Part shown: piece by piece, positions 17,703 to 23,955 of the stretch
How the letters are laid out: each line of letters starts with the position of its first letter
Numbering within the stretch: position 1 is the first letter of the stretch
Origin: UBA1794 sp964439955
GTDB taxonomy: Bacteria > Bacteroidota > Bacteroidia > Bacteroidales > Bacteroidaceae
Length of the DNA: 23,955 bases
Direction of reading: 5' to 3'
NCBI GenBank assembly: GCA_964439955.1
Contig: CAYTPX010000029.1
Span: forward strand, 1 to 23,955
Notes under the pieces: model-generated
Told to the model about the DNA's origin: nothing
The model's input: the letters and a program-made list of their open reading frames with translations, nothing else
Databases searched by the model: none
Translations under genes and position numbers: made by a program

Positions 17703-18428
17703 ATGAACAATCTGAAAAGCATCATCGATTTCCTCACCCGGCTGGATGAAAACAACCGTCGGGACTGGTTCCAAGAGCATAAGGAGGAATACGTAAACGC
17801 CCAAGCAAAATTCAACGCATTTACAGAACAACTGATTGCGGGCATCGCCAAATTCGACAAAAGCATCGAAGGATTGACAGCAAAAGACTGCACCTACCGC
17901 ATCTACCGCGACACCCGCTTCTCCTCCGACAAGCGCCCGTACAAGACCCACATGGGCGCTTTCATTTGCCCGCAAGGCAAAAAGTCCGGCTTTTCGGGCT
18001 ATTATTTCCAAATCGGGGCAAAGGATTCCGACGAATACCCCGGCGGAAACATGCTGGCCACGGGCAACTACCAATTTACGCCCCAAGCCCTGCGTATCTT
18101 GCGCGAAGACATCTGTAACGGAGAGGGCGACTTCGAACTGGCGCTCCGCAAAGCCCCTCTCTTCCAACTGGACGAATCCGGGCGGCTCAAACGGATCCCG
18201 AACGGGTTTCCCCGCGACGAAGCCTATTCTCCCTACCTCGCTTACCGCACCTACTGCCTCATCTATGCACCGGGCAAGACCTTCATGATGCAAAACGACG
18301 TGCTGGAACAGACCCTCGCCGCATTCGAAACGACACAACCCTTCCTCGAATACCTGAACCGGGCCATCGAATACGCCCACGACCCGCAAACGGGGGCATC
18401 TACCGAGGGAGTCCGATCCTTGCTTTAA
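17703..18428 (+). CDS. DUF2461 domain protein (TIGR02453 family)
   Basis: A 241-residue, soluble protein matching DUF2461/TIGR02453, a widespread family of unknown function. Typical features are the start FLTRLDENNRRDWFQEHK, the segment YRIYRDTRFSSDKRPYKTHM with many basic and aromatic residues, GYYFQIG, and a short PFLEYLNRAIEYA C-terminal helix. Length is normal. It follows relA by 12 bp and is probably cotranscribed with it, but no functional link is known to me. It ends just before a strong bidirectional terminator. Confidence 0.9.
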   Translation: MNNLKSIIDFLTRLDENNRRDWFQEHKEEYVNAQAKFNAFTEQLIAGIAKFDKSIEGLTAKDCTYRIYRDTRFSSDKRPYKTHMGAFICPQGKKSGFSGYYFQIGAKDSDEYPGGNMLATGNYQFTPQALRILREDICNGEGDFELALRKAPLFQLDESGRLKRIPNGFPRDEAYSPYLAYRTYCLIYAPGKTFMMQNDVLEQTLAAFETTQPFLEYLNRAIEYAHDPQTGASTEGVRSLL

Positions 18429-18481
18429 CCCTGCATAACCCCCCAAAACCGATATTCCCCAAGAAATATTGTAATGGAAAA

Positions 18482-18525
18482 ATCCGGTTGCATGCCCCGT
18501 ATGGAGATGCGACCGGATATTTTTT
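18482..18525. terminator. Bidirectional terminator between DUF2461 and the outer-membrane gene
   Basis: ATCCGGTTGCAT (18482-18493) pairs with ATGCGACCGGAT (18507-18518) with one G-U wobble, followed by ATTTTTTC on the + strand; the - strand also ends in a T-run (GGATTTTTCC). It separates convergent genes. Confidence 0.9.
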
Positions 18526-18549
18526 CATCCCAACGTTTTCTTCACCCAT

Positions 18550-19476
18550 TCAGTACAGTAGCATCACTCCGGCTGAGAGGCTCTGCATTTCGGGCGCATA
18601 GCGGGTCTGACAGATATGAAACGGGGAATACTTTACGTAAGCCGCCAGATTTCCGTAGCCCACCATGCCCATGATGTCGATGGTAACGGGATTCTGATGC
18701 AAGTCTTCGGCCGTCTCTTTCACCTTGTCGCCGTCCAGTTCGTAGCGGGTGAGCAGGCTGGCGTGCGTCTTTATGTTGAGCACTCCGCCCACCGACATGA
18801 AGAATTCACGGTCCGACAAAGTCTGCAATTCCAACAGCAGCGGCACGGTCAGGTCAAACGTCTTGAGCCGCGAGAACTTGATTGACGCACCCTCAGGATA
18901 ACCCTCCACACCAAACTCCACATTGTGCTTCACAAAGCGGTAATGAGCATCCATGCGGTAATTGCGCCAGTTAAGGCCAAAACCGGAAACCAGCCCCACA
19001 TTACGCCGATTGATGGGAATGTGTACTGAAAAGATGTTCCAGAATATCTCGAACGAACGGGCCATGTTGGGCATTACGCCCTCCGGTCCGTTCAGTCCGC
19101 CGCGCCCCGTGCCCACGGCTGTGCAGAAGCCGAAGCCGAGGCCTTCCCAATGCGGGTCGAAACGATGCCCGCTATGGCTTGAGGAACGGTCCTTTTTGCG
19201 CTTCGAGCCTATGATGTCTGAAAAAGGATAGTCGAACGTATCGGTCAAGTGCCACGTCCGTTCGCGTTTTCCGTCCGCACGGTAGCGACTTTCGTAGTAG
19301 GGTTCTACAGTGCGCCCGGCCGAATCGCGCAACTGTATGCTGAAGGTCTCGGCCGAATCAGCCACTGTTATGGTATGCCCTCGATAGTAAAACAGCGTAT
19401 CGGCCAGTTCCTCTGCTCCGAGCGATGCAGCACCCATCCAAGCAGAGAGTAAGAATAATAAGGTAAACTTCTTCAT
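18550..19476 (-). CDS. Exported outer-membrane beta-barrel-like protein, last gene of the ECF unit
   Basis: A 308-residue protein with a signal peptide (MKKFTLLFLLSAWMGAASLGA). A hydrophilic N-terminal stretch (about 25-105, with a basic SKRKKDRSSSHSGHR segment) leads into alternating beta strands ending in an aromatic terminus (SLSAGVMLLY), as in Bacteroidetes outer-membrane barrels. GLVSGFGLNWRNYR, FDLTVPLLLELQT and EFFMSVGGVLN look like strand-turn-strand units of an 8-stranded-type porin fold. It starts 5 bp after the preceding gene's stop, so it belongs to the sigma-factor transcript. Its role is not known. Barrel assignment is by pattern; a soluble beta protein is less likely given the signal and the C-terminus. 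Confidence 0.75.
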   Translation of the reverse strand: MKKFTLLFLLSAWMGAASLGAEELADTLFYYRGHTITVADSAETFSIQLRDSAGRTVEPYYESRYRADGKRERTWHLTDTFDYPFSDIIGSKRKKDRSSSHSGHRFDPHWEGLGFGFCTAVGTGRGGLNGPEGVMPNMARSFEIFWNIFSVHIPINRRNVGLVSGFGLNWRNYRMDAHYRFVKHNVEFGVEGYPEGASIKFSRLKTFDLTVPLLLELQTLSDREFFMSVGGVLNIKTHASLLTRYELDGDKVKETAEDLHQNPVTIDIMGMVGYGNLAAYVKYSPFHICQTRYAPEMQSLSAGVMLLY

Positions 19477-19481
19477 GATGT

Positions 19482-19952
19482 CTATTTTTTAGGTTGAACA
19501 AACAGTTTAATCAGCTTCTCCAATTCGGTGAAACCCTCCAGATAAATCAACGTAGCCGCTCCCTCCCGGAGACGCCTGAAGAGCACAAACCGATTGGGAC
19601 GGCTCCCGCTTTCCGCCTCGGGCGGCAGCTGGTAGTAGCCAGCCACCACTTCTTTTCCACGCTTCACCACCTCGCTGCTCACGGCGTTGCGTCCGTCGGC
19701 CAAGGCCGCCGCAGCCATGAGGGCTGCATCGGGCGGCGAATCGTGCACCGTAATGCTGCGGAAGAGCGTCAGGTCGTAAGACTTCAGACGTTTCCCTTTC
19801 ACGTCTACGGTCACAGCCTTGGGATTCTTCTCAAACGTCCCGTCGAAAAGCGACTCCACATGCAGCCCCTTCTGCGCCAAGGCCGTATCTGCTGCGCTAA
19901 GAGCCACGGCACAAAGGACAAAAACACGGATAAATCGGGCCATAGGATTCAT
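19482..19952 (-). CDS. Small exported protein of unknown function (possibly DUF6108)
   Basis: A 156-residue protein with a signal peptide (MARFIRVFVLCAVALSAADTALAQ; the true ATG may be codon 1 or codon 4). The mature part starts QKGLHVESLFDGTFEKNP and continues with VDVKGKRLKSYDLTLFRSI; I think this resembles DUF6108 of Bacteroides, but I am not certain. No catalytic motif or lipobox is visible. The ATG overlaps the upstream stop (ATGA), indicating coupled translation with the anti-sigma-like gene. It probably acts in the periplasm. Confidence 0.75.
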   Translation of the reverse strand: MNPMARFIRVFVLCAVALSAADTALAQKGLHVESLFDGTFEKNPKAVTVDVKGKRLKSYDLTLFRSITVHDSPPDAALMAAAALADGRNAVSSEVVKRGKEVVAGYYQLPPEAESGSRPNRFVLFRRLREGAATLIYLEGFTELEKLIKLFVQPKK

Positions 19953-20527
19953 AAATTCTTTTGTTCTACTGTAAGACTTTCGTTATCGTCGACTTCGTCC
20001 AAATCGGAGAAAGCCGGATTCAATTCACCGAAAACGGCCGTCAGTTGCTCCTCAGGCGTAGGAATCGGAGCAAACACCTCTTCCAAAGCACGCTGAAGTT
20101 GGGTCCGAAGCACTTCCTCCTGCACATACTTCTCACCATAGATACTCACCGAGAAGCTGTTTTGGCTGCGATACCAGCCATAGTAGGCCGCCCCTCCGCC
20201 CACGAGCAGCAAACCCGCAACCGCCACAGCTACCCGCCACATCGGACCTAGGAGCGACGCCTTGCTGGAAACGGGCCGCACACTCTGTCTACTGCGCAGG
20301 CGGTGCACCATGAGTTCGTAGACTATCACGGCGCGGTCGGCCTCACTCCCCGCCTTCTCAGCCTGCGGCGAGAGAAGAAAAGCAGCCAGTTCGCGCTCTT
20401 CGCGGGGCGAGGTATCGCCCTCATAGTATCGCTCCATCAGTCGGCACCATTCGGTATTGTTGCGGGGGGTGGAGCCTCTATTGTCAAAATCAGCGTTTCC
20501 CATTGTTCCATTCCTCATATAGTTCAC
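19949..20527 (-). CDS. Single-pass membrane protein, likely anti-sigma factor
   Basis: A 192-residue protein without recognised Pfam-type signature. The N-terminal half is charged and probably cytoplasmic (EWCRLMERYYEGDTSPREER recalls the short helical anti-sigma region seen in many Bacteroidetes regulators). One transmembrane helix follows (about 97-118, WRVAVAVAGLLLVGGGAAYY), then a periplasmic tail of about 75 residues rich in acidic residues. It directly follows and overlaps the ECF sigma gene by up to 38 bp (14 bp if it starts at Met9), the usual position for its cognate anti-sigma factor. Function is inferred from topology and position; the sequence has no ZAS zinc motif. Confidence 0.7.
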   Translation of the reverse strand: MNYMRNGTMGNADFDNRGSTPRNNTEWCRLMERYYEGDTSPREERELAAFLLSPQAEKAGSEADRAVIVYELMVHRLRSRQSVRPVSSKASLLGPMWRVAVAVAGLLLVGGGAAYYGWYRSQNSFSVSIYGEKYVQEEVLRTQLQRALEEVFAPIPTPEEQLTAVFGELNPAFSDLDEVDDNESLTVEQKNL

Positions 20528-21002
20528 GTATTTTCTGCCGTGCGCGCGAGAGATTCATGCGCACCGCCGTCGGCTGCATGCCCAACAGTTCGGCTATCTC
20601 GACAGTCGAAAGCTCCTCTTCGGCACGCAGTTTCCAGATGGCGCGCTGCACCTCGCTGAGGCGCTCCTGAACGCAACGGTCCACCCACTCATACCGCTCG
20701 CGCAACTCCAGCTCCTCGCAGGGAGAAAGTTCGGGACACCCGTCGCGTTCCTCTTCTATGTCACACAGGTCGACCTTGCCACGCCGACGCAACTCGTCGA
20801 CACAAAGATTGCGCACCGTGGCCACGGCCAGCGCCGAGGCTTCCTCGCGATCGCGAATCGCCTCCTTGCGAGGCCAAAGGCGGCAAAAGGCTTCCTGCAC
20901 CACGTCGGCCGCATCCTCCCGGTTGCGCAGCAGACGGAAGGTCATGCGGTGCATGAGCCGTCGCAAATCGCCAAAGGCTGAAAGTAGAGGTTCTTCGCTC
21001 AT
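20490..21002 (-). CDS. ECF-type RNA polymerase sigma factor
   Basis: A 170-residue sigma-70 family factor of extracytoplasmic-function type, directing RNA polymerase to a small set of promoters. Region 2 is seen as RLLRNREDAADVVQEAFCRL (about 22-43), which melts and recognises the -10 region. Region 4 is a helix-turn-helix (LSTVEIAELLGMQPTAVRMN, about 130-150) for the -35 region. There is no region 1 or 3, as expected for the class. It leads a four-gene, tightly spaced unit with a membrane partner and two exported products. Whether it controls its own operon cannot be told from the sequence; the candidate promoter is a housekeeping-type -7 box. Confidence 0.93.
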   Translation of the reverse strand: MSEEPLLSAFGDLRRLMHRMTFRLLRNREDAADVVQEAFCRLWPRKEAIRDREEASALAVATVRNLCVDELRRRGKVDLCDIEEERDGCPELSPCEELELRERYEWVDRCVQERLSEVQRAIWKLRAEEELSTVEIAELLGMQPTAVRMNLSRARQKIRELYEEWNNGKR

Positions 21003-21072
21003 CAGGGGTTCTTACGGTTGTTTCCGCTCACAGAAGTGGGGCTTTCTATTAAGGCATAACGGAAAAGAAGGA

Positions 21073-21080
21073 CAAACGTA
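21073..21080 (-). promoter_or_regulatory. Candidate -7 box for the ECF sigma unit
   Basis: The - strand reads TACGTTTG (TAnnTTTG), about 70 bp before the sigma-factor ATG. No -33 at proper spacing. Confidence 0.45.
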
Positions 21081-21133
21081 ACATCACTTTCAAAAAAAAA
21101 TACTGTCCAAGCCGGAAAATGCCCTTCTCCCGT

Positions 21134-21201
21134 CGAAAAAAGCCCTGCCGCCCCCGGGAAAAAGCGCGGCATGTTTTTCCCCGGGGCGGCAAGACTTTTC
21201 G
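21134..21201 (-). terminator. Very long hairpin terminator of the TIGR03915/03916 unit
   Basis: Arms 21147-21163 and 21174-21190 form a 17-bp stem with one mismatch around a 10-base loop. On the - strand the stem continues outward (CGAAAAGTCTT against AGGGCTTTTTTCG) with G-U pairs to about 27 bp and ends in six T, so it reads as an intrinsic terminator after the gene ending at 21231. Confidence 0.85.
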
Positions 21202-21230
21202 CCCGTTCCGCAAGAGCACAGCGACAAGGG

Positions 21231-21998
21231 TCAATCCTGCTTTTCGGTCAAGTGCTTCCAGAAACGTATCGGCATGTTCTGCCTATGCAGCCGGGGATTG
21301 AGGCGTTCGCGGATGGCGATGCTCTTGAAATACGTCTTCCACAGCTGCTGCCACTGCGCCTCGCCATCGGCCATCTGGCCTTTGCCCAACCGCCCGCCGC
21401 GGAGCAAGGGGGAGTCTTCCAGGACGACCTCGCGCAAAGACCGGAGGTCGCTGTAGAAGCCATAGTTCCGCCGCAAGTCGTAGAGCAACCACGGCTGGTC
21501 GGCGAAACGGTCGGCAAAGTGGCTTACGGCCAAGGGCAGCACGTCGTACTCCGGCTCGACGGCGGCAAAATACGTCCCGTCGGCCGCTTTCTGGAAACGG
21601 GCAAACTGCTTGAGGCGCATCGCCTCGCGGTTCACCTTGTGGCAGAGCTGCGCGAAGCGCAAGACGTCGGGGTCGCCGAAATCGGTCTCCACCGGGGTTT
21701 CCGAGTCGAGCACCTTGCGTATGTAGCGGAACAGGAGCATGTCGGCACCGGGAATGCCGGAGAGCCACACCATTTCCAGCCCGCGGCGTGCGGCAGGCGA
21801 TAGTTTCTTCTCCAAGGCGGCCCATACGCGGCGGCTCCGCCCTTCCTCCGTCGGCACGTGGAACTCCCGCCCCACGAACAGCGGCGCGGGGCTTCCCTCG
21901 GGCAGGAGCTCGCCGGGAAACCGCTTCTGCACGTAGGCTTCGAAGACGACGCACAGCAGCCCCTCGAACGAGGCGTCGTAGTAAAACACGTTATCCAT
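21231..21998 (-). CDS. TIGR03915 family putative DNA metabolism/repair protein (DUF4130)
   Basis: A 255-residue protein of the TIGR03915/DUF4130 family, found beside the TIGR03916 radical SAM protein and thought to act with it on DNA. Family segments are the start FYYDASFEGLLCVVFEAY, KVNREAMRLKQFARFQ in the middle, and the C-terminal half PLAVSHFADRFADQPWLLYD and WKTYFKSIAIRERLNPRLHR. ATG 21998 is chosen because it gives the family N-terminus and the ATGGATAA overlap (8 bp) with the upstream stop, suggesting coupled translation and a partner role. The 22 residues that precede it in frame are not family-like. The exact reaction is unknown; a uracil-glycosylase-related role is often suggested for this family. 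The region is clearly more GC-rich than rho or A2M. Confidence 0.92.
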   Translation of the reverse strand: MDNVFYYDASFEGLLCVVFEAYVQKRFPGELLPEGSPAPLFVGREFHVPTEEGRSRRVWAALEKKLSPAARRGLEMVWLSGIPGADMLLFRYIRKVLDSETPVETDFGDPDVLRFAQLCHKVNREAMRLKQFARFQKAADGTYFAAVEPEYDVLPLAVSHFADRFADQPWLLYDLRRNYGFYSDLRSLREVVLEDSPLLRGGRLGKGQMADGEAQWQQLWKTYFKSIAIRERLNPRLHRQNMPIRFWKHLTEKQD

Positions 21999-23256
21999 TG
22001 CCGAAATCCAAGAGGAGTTGCCCCTCGCCCTTCTTCTTGCGGCGGGCGGACAGGAAAAGGGCACGGGCCGATTCGGGCGGAAGCGTATCGACGGTGCGCA
22101 CGGGCAGCTCGCGGCTGGCCAGGAAATACTGGGCTTTTTTCATCACGACGCCCATCTTCTTGAGTTGCGCGTTGTCCAATCTCCCGAAGCGCCGCGCCGC
22201 CACGATGAGCTTGGCCGAATGCACCCCGATGCCCGGCACGCGGAGCAGCAACTCGTAGTCCGCACGGTTCACGTCGATGGGGAAGCACTCCGGGTGGCGC
22301 AATGCCCAGGAAAGTTTCGGGTCAAGCTCCAAATCGAGCACGGGATGCGCCTCGTCGACTATCTCGTCCACCTTGAACTGGTAGAACCTCAACAGCCAGT
22401 CGGCCTGGTAGAGGCGGTTTTCGCGCACGAGGGGCGGCTGCTTCAGCCGCGGGAGGCGGGGGTCGTAGGTATTGACGGACACGTAGCCGGAATAATAGAC
22501 CCGGCGCATGGTGGGACGTGCGTAGAGGGCGGAGGAAAGGGTGAGTATGTCGCGGTCGGTCTCGGGCGTGGCGCCTACGATCATCTGCGTGCTTTGCCCT
22601 GCCGGCACGAAGCGCGGCACGTGGCGAAGCCGGCGGCGGTCTTCACGGTTCTCCAGCACGCCCTGCCGGATGACGCGCATCGGCTGGAAAACGCTCTCGA
22701 AGTCCTTCTCCGGGGCCAGGCGGCGGAGGCTGGCTTCGTTCGGTATTTCGACGTTCACGCTGAGGCGGTCGGCGTAGAACCCTGCGGCGCGCACCAGCTC
22801 GCGGCTCGCCCCGGGGATGCTCTTCAGGTGGATGTAACCGTTGAAGCCATGCTGCTCGCGCAGGTCTCTCACCACGCGCACGAGGCGTTCCATCGTATAA
22901 TCCGGGTTGCGCACCACGCCCGAGCTGAGGAAAAGGCCTTCGATGTAGTTACGGCGGTAGAACTCGATGGTCAGCTCCACCAGTTCGCGCACCGAGAAGG
23001 TTGCCCGCGGCAGGTCGTTGCTGCGGCGGTTTATGCAGTAGGCGCAGTCGTAGATGCAATGATTCGTAAGCATCACCTTGAGCAGGGAGATGCACCTCCC
23101 GTCTTCGGCGAAGCTGTGGCAAATGCCAACCCCGCCCACGGTGTTGCCCAAGCCCTTGCCCCGGTTGGAACGGACGGTACCGCTCGAGGAACAAGAGACA
23201 TCGTACTTGGCCGACTCTGCCAAGATTTTCAACCTTTCGAGCATTCCTTCTTTCAT
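21991..23256 (-). CDS. TIGR03916 family radical SAM protein, putative DNA modification/repair
   Basis: A 421-residue radical SAM protein. The [4Fe-4S] cluster motif is C67-x3-C71-x2-C74 (NHCIYDCAYC), which binds S-adenosylmethionine to form a 5'-deoxyadenosyl radical. The barrel continues with EGLFLSSGVVR and YIHLKSIPGA. A C-terminal helix-hairpin-helix (about 328-360, core RVPGIG at 339-344) should bind DNA. This build is the TIGR03916 family, listed as putative DNA modification/repair. The true start is taken as ATG 23256: the longer frame from 23292 would begin within the -7 box of the promoter. It overlaps the TIGR03915 gene by 8 bp. The substrate lesion is not known. All cluster cysteines are present. 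Confidence 0.94.
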   Translation of the reverse strand: MKEGMLERLKILAESAKYDVSCSSSGTVRSNRGKGLGNTVGGVGICHSFAEDGRCISLLKVMLTNHCIYDCAYCINRRSNDLPRATFSVRELVELTIEFYRRNYIEGLFLSSGVVRNPDYTMERLVRVVRDLREQHGFNGYIHLKSIPGASRELVRAAGFYADRLSVNVEIPNEASLRRLAPEKDFESVFQPMRVIRQGVLENREDRRRLRHVPRFVPAGQSTQMIVGATPETDRDILTLSSALYARPTMRRVYYSGYVSVNTYDPRLPRLKQPPLVRENRLYQADWLLRFYQFKVDEIVDEAHPVLDLELDPKLSWALRHPECFPIDVNRADYELLLRVPGIGVHSAKLIVAARRFGRLDNAQLKKMGVVMKKAQYFLASRELPVRTVDTLPPESARALFLSARRKKKGEGQLLLDFGNG

Positions 23257-23289
23257 GATCCTGCCTTTACTTCCCCCACCATTGCGGGA

Positions 23290-23320
23290 CAAAGGTACGC
23301 AAGCCTTGAGGCAAAAGCAA
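23290..23320 (-). promoter_or_regulatory. Promoter of the radical SAM/TIGR03915 unit
   Basis: On the - strand, TTG (23318-23320), a 20-bp gap and TACCTTTG (23290-23297) fit the Bacteroides -33/-7 pattern, with a leader of about 27 bases. This decides the start at 23256. Confidence 0.65.
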
Positions 23321-23333
23321 GAAAGTCCCGCCC

Positions 23334-23347
23334 CTTTTCCGGAAAAG
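23334..23347. repeat. Perfect 14-bp palindrome upstream of the radical SAM promoter
   Basis: CTTTTCCGGAAAAG is a perfect palindrome 13 bp upstream of the -33 element. It may be an operator, or part of the 3' end of the transporter transcript; GGGGAAA/TTTCCCC (23363-23384) forms another small stem nearby, but neither has a following T-run. The 23257-23401 gap has no gene. Confidence 0.6.
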
Positions 23348-23401
23348 ATGCAGCGCTTTTCGGGGGAAACGGCCAGCTTTCCCCTCCGGGGACAAGCCCC
23401 A

Positions 23402-23770
23402 CTAAGCCGCCCCGCTACGGGAAATCAGGTAGACTCCCAAGCAAATCACCCCGATACCCGCAAGGCGGACAGGCGAAAGCGACTCGCCCAGCCAATAGTG
23501 GCACACCACGGCTGCCACCACATAGCCTACGCTGTTGAAAGGATAAGCAAAACTTACCTCCACCCGCGACAACACCGACATCCACAAAAGCACACTCACC
23601 AGGAAGCAAACCATGGCCGCCCAAAGCCATAGATTGGCAAGCACCGCACCCATTTGCTGCACTATGCCGGAAAGGCCGACTTCGCCTACATTCAACATGC
23701 CCCGGCGCATCAACAACTGGGCCGCACAGTTCAGCAAAACGCTGCCCAGTATCAAGAAAACATCCCTCAT
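23402..23770 (-). CDS. Four-helix small transporter, SMR/EamA (ArnE-like)
   Basis: A 122-residue inner-membrane protein with four hydrophobic helices (about 3-20, 43-64, 72-92, 97-117), the size and layout of the small multidrug resistance/EamA superfamily, including half-size lipid-carrier flippase subunits such as ArnE. YPFNSVGYVVAAVVCHYWLGE and LAGIGVICLGVYLIS match the C-terminal helix pair of that family. The conserved membrane Glu of EmrE-type drug pumps (helix 1) is not present at its usual place (LLNCAAQLLMRRG), so an EmrE-type drug exporter is unlikely; ArnE-like flippase or other function is open. Its ATG overlaps the HAD tail stop (ATGA), so it was cotranscribed with the HAD gene. 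Confidence 0.85.
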   Translation of the reverse strand: MRDVFLILGSVLLNCAAQLLMRRGMLNVGEVGLSGIVQQMGAVLANLWLWAAMVCFLVSVLLWMSVLSRVEVSFAYPFNSVGYVVAAVVCHYWLGESLSPVRLAGIGVICLGVYLISRSGAA

Positions 23771-23898
23771 CGGCGGAAAGGTTTATAATGCCGTTCGTCA
23801 GCATACATCAACATCTCCCGGTCACCCCGGCTGTCCCCGTAAGCCACGATATGCCGTTGGTATAATAAAGTGTACAATCGTATTAATTTAACGTGAGT
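23767..23898 (-). pseudogene. C-terminal remnant of a HAD-superfamily phosphatase
   Basis: The - strand encodes RHIVAYGDSRGDREMLMYAD then ERHYKPFRR and a TGA that overlaps the transporter ATG. AYGDSRGDREML is the HAD motif IV region (GDSxxD metal-binding acidic residues) of HAD-IB phosphatases. Family similarity stops near 23856. The frame continues for about 14 non-family codons to an in-frame TGA (23899-23901), with no start and no motif I-III. The rest of the gene is missing, displaced by AT-rich DNA. Either it was cut by an insertion just outside the window or its 5' part lies across an insert. Broken gene call is good; cause is inferred. Confidence 0.78.
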
Positions 23899-23955
23899 TC
23901 AATATAAAGTCAAAACAATGTCAGTTGTCCGTCATTGATAAAATTCACATCAATG
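23857..23955. other. AT-rich, foreign-looking sequence at the right edge
   Basis: From about 23857 base composition changes abruptly from GC-rich to very AT-rich (TATAATAAAG, ATTAATTTAA), exactly where the HAD reading frame loses its family likeness. This suggests the end of an inserted element reaching beyond the window. No transposase or complete terminal repeat is visible in the 99 bp available. Confidence 0.5.

Noticed and set aside
23257..23292. Upstream ATG for the radical SAM gene
   Set aside because: It overlaps the -7 box TACCTTTG, so the transcript would start after it.
22018..23538. 506-codon + strand frame opposite the radical SAM gene
   Set aside because: The opposite strand encodes all TIGR03916 motifs; composition (many His, Arg, Ala, Val) is typical of a GC-rich shadow.
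1..23955. CRISPR array, tRNA, rRNA, restriction-modification or toxin-antitoxin genes
   Set aside because: No evenly spaced direct repeats, cloverleaf-like sequence or matching protein motif was seen on either strand.

Overview
The window looks like chromosomal DNA of a gut- or mouth-type Bacteroidales bacterium, probably Bacteroidaceae. The main signs are: Bacteroidetes-style -7 boxes (TAnnTTTG) just upstream of several genes with few strong Shine-Dalgarno sites; a Rho factor with the very long disordered insert typical of Bacteroides; a RelA-type (p)ppGpp synthetase with a degenerate hydrolase domain; a DUF4301 protein; a BspA-like leucine-rich-repeat protein; and a GH43 arabinanase-like enzyme. 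Species cannot be fixed from the sequence alone. Most of the window is ordinary, well-kept housekeeping and envelope DNA. There is no tRNA, rRNA, CRISPR array or complete mobile element.

Layout. 1-5743 (+): the end of a bacterial alpha-2-macroglobulin gene, interrupted by one in-frame TAG, joined by an ATGA overlap to pbpC (PBP1C). 5991-8051 (-): rho. 8299-9381 (+): an exported leucine-rich-repeat protein, followed by a structured GC-rich gap of 361 bp. 9743-10306 (-): a flavin reductase-family protein, divergent from grpE-dnaJ (10623-12459, +), which has a possible long hairpin-rich leader. 12601-13665 (+): an exported GH43 enzyme whose promoter grows out of the dnaJ terminator. 13789-15315 (-): DUF4301. 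15468-18428 (+): relA and a DUF2461 gene. 18550-21002 (-): a tightly packed four-gene unit (ECF sigma factor, one-TM anti-sigma-like protein, small exported protein, outer-membrane barrel). 21231-23256 (-): the paired DNA-repair-type genes TIGR03915 and TIGR03916 (radical SAM). 23402-23898 (-): a four-helix SMR/EamA-like transporter and, coupled to it, only the C-terminal tail of a HAD phosphatase, cut off by AT-rich DNA that runs off the right edge.

How the genes fit together. The A2M/PBP1C pair follows the periplasmic defence and wall-repair arrangement known from other Gram-negatives, but A2M carries a nonsense codon here. The sigma-factor unit reads as an envelope-sensing circuit: regulator, membrane-bound partner, exported product and outer-membrane product in one transcript. 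The TIGR03915/03916 genes overlap by 8 bp and probably act together on DNA. GrpE and DnaJ supply the DnaK co-chaperones.

No clearly new multi-gene system was found. The best leads are the DUF4301 protein (it resembles UDP-sugar pyrophosphorylases in motif order), the disrupted HAD gene and foreign-looking DNA at the right edge, the A2M nonsense codon with a restart ATG three bases later, the AT-hook-like motif in the Rho insert, and the ECF sigma unit with exported products of unknown function.
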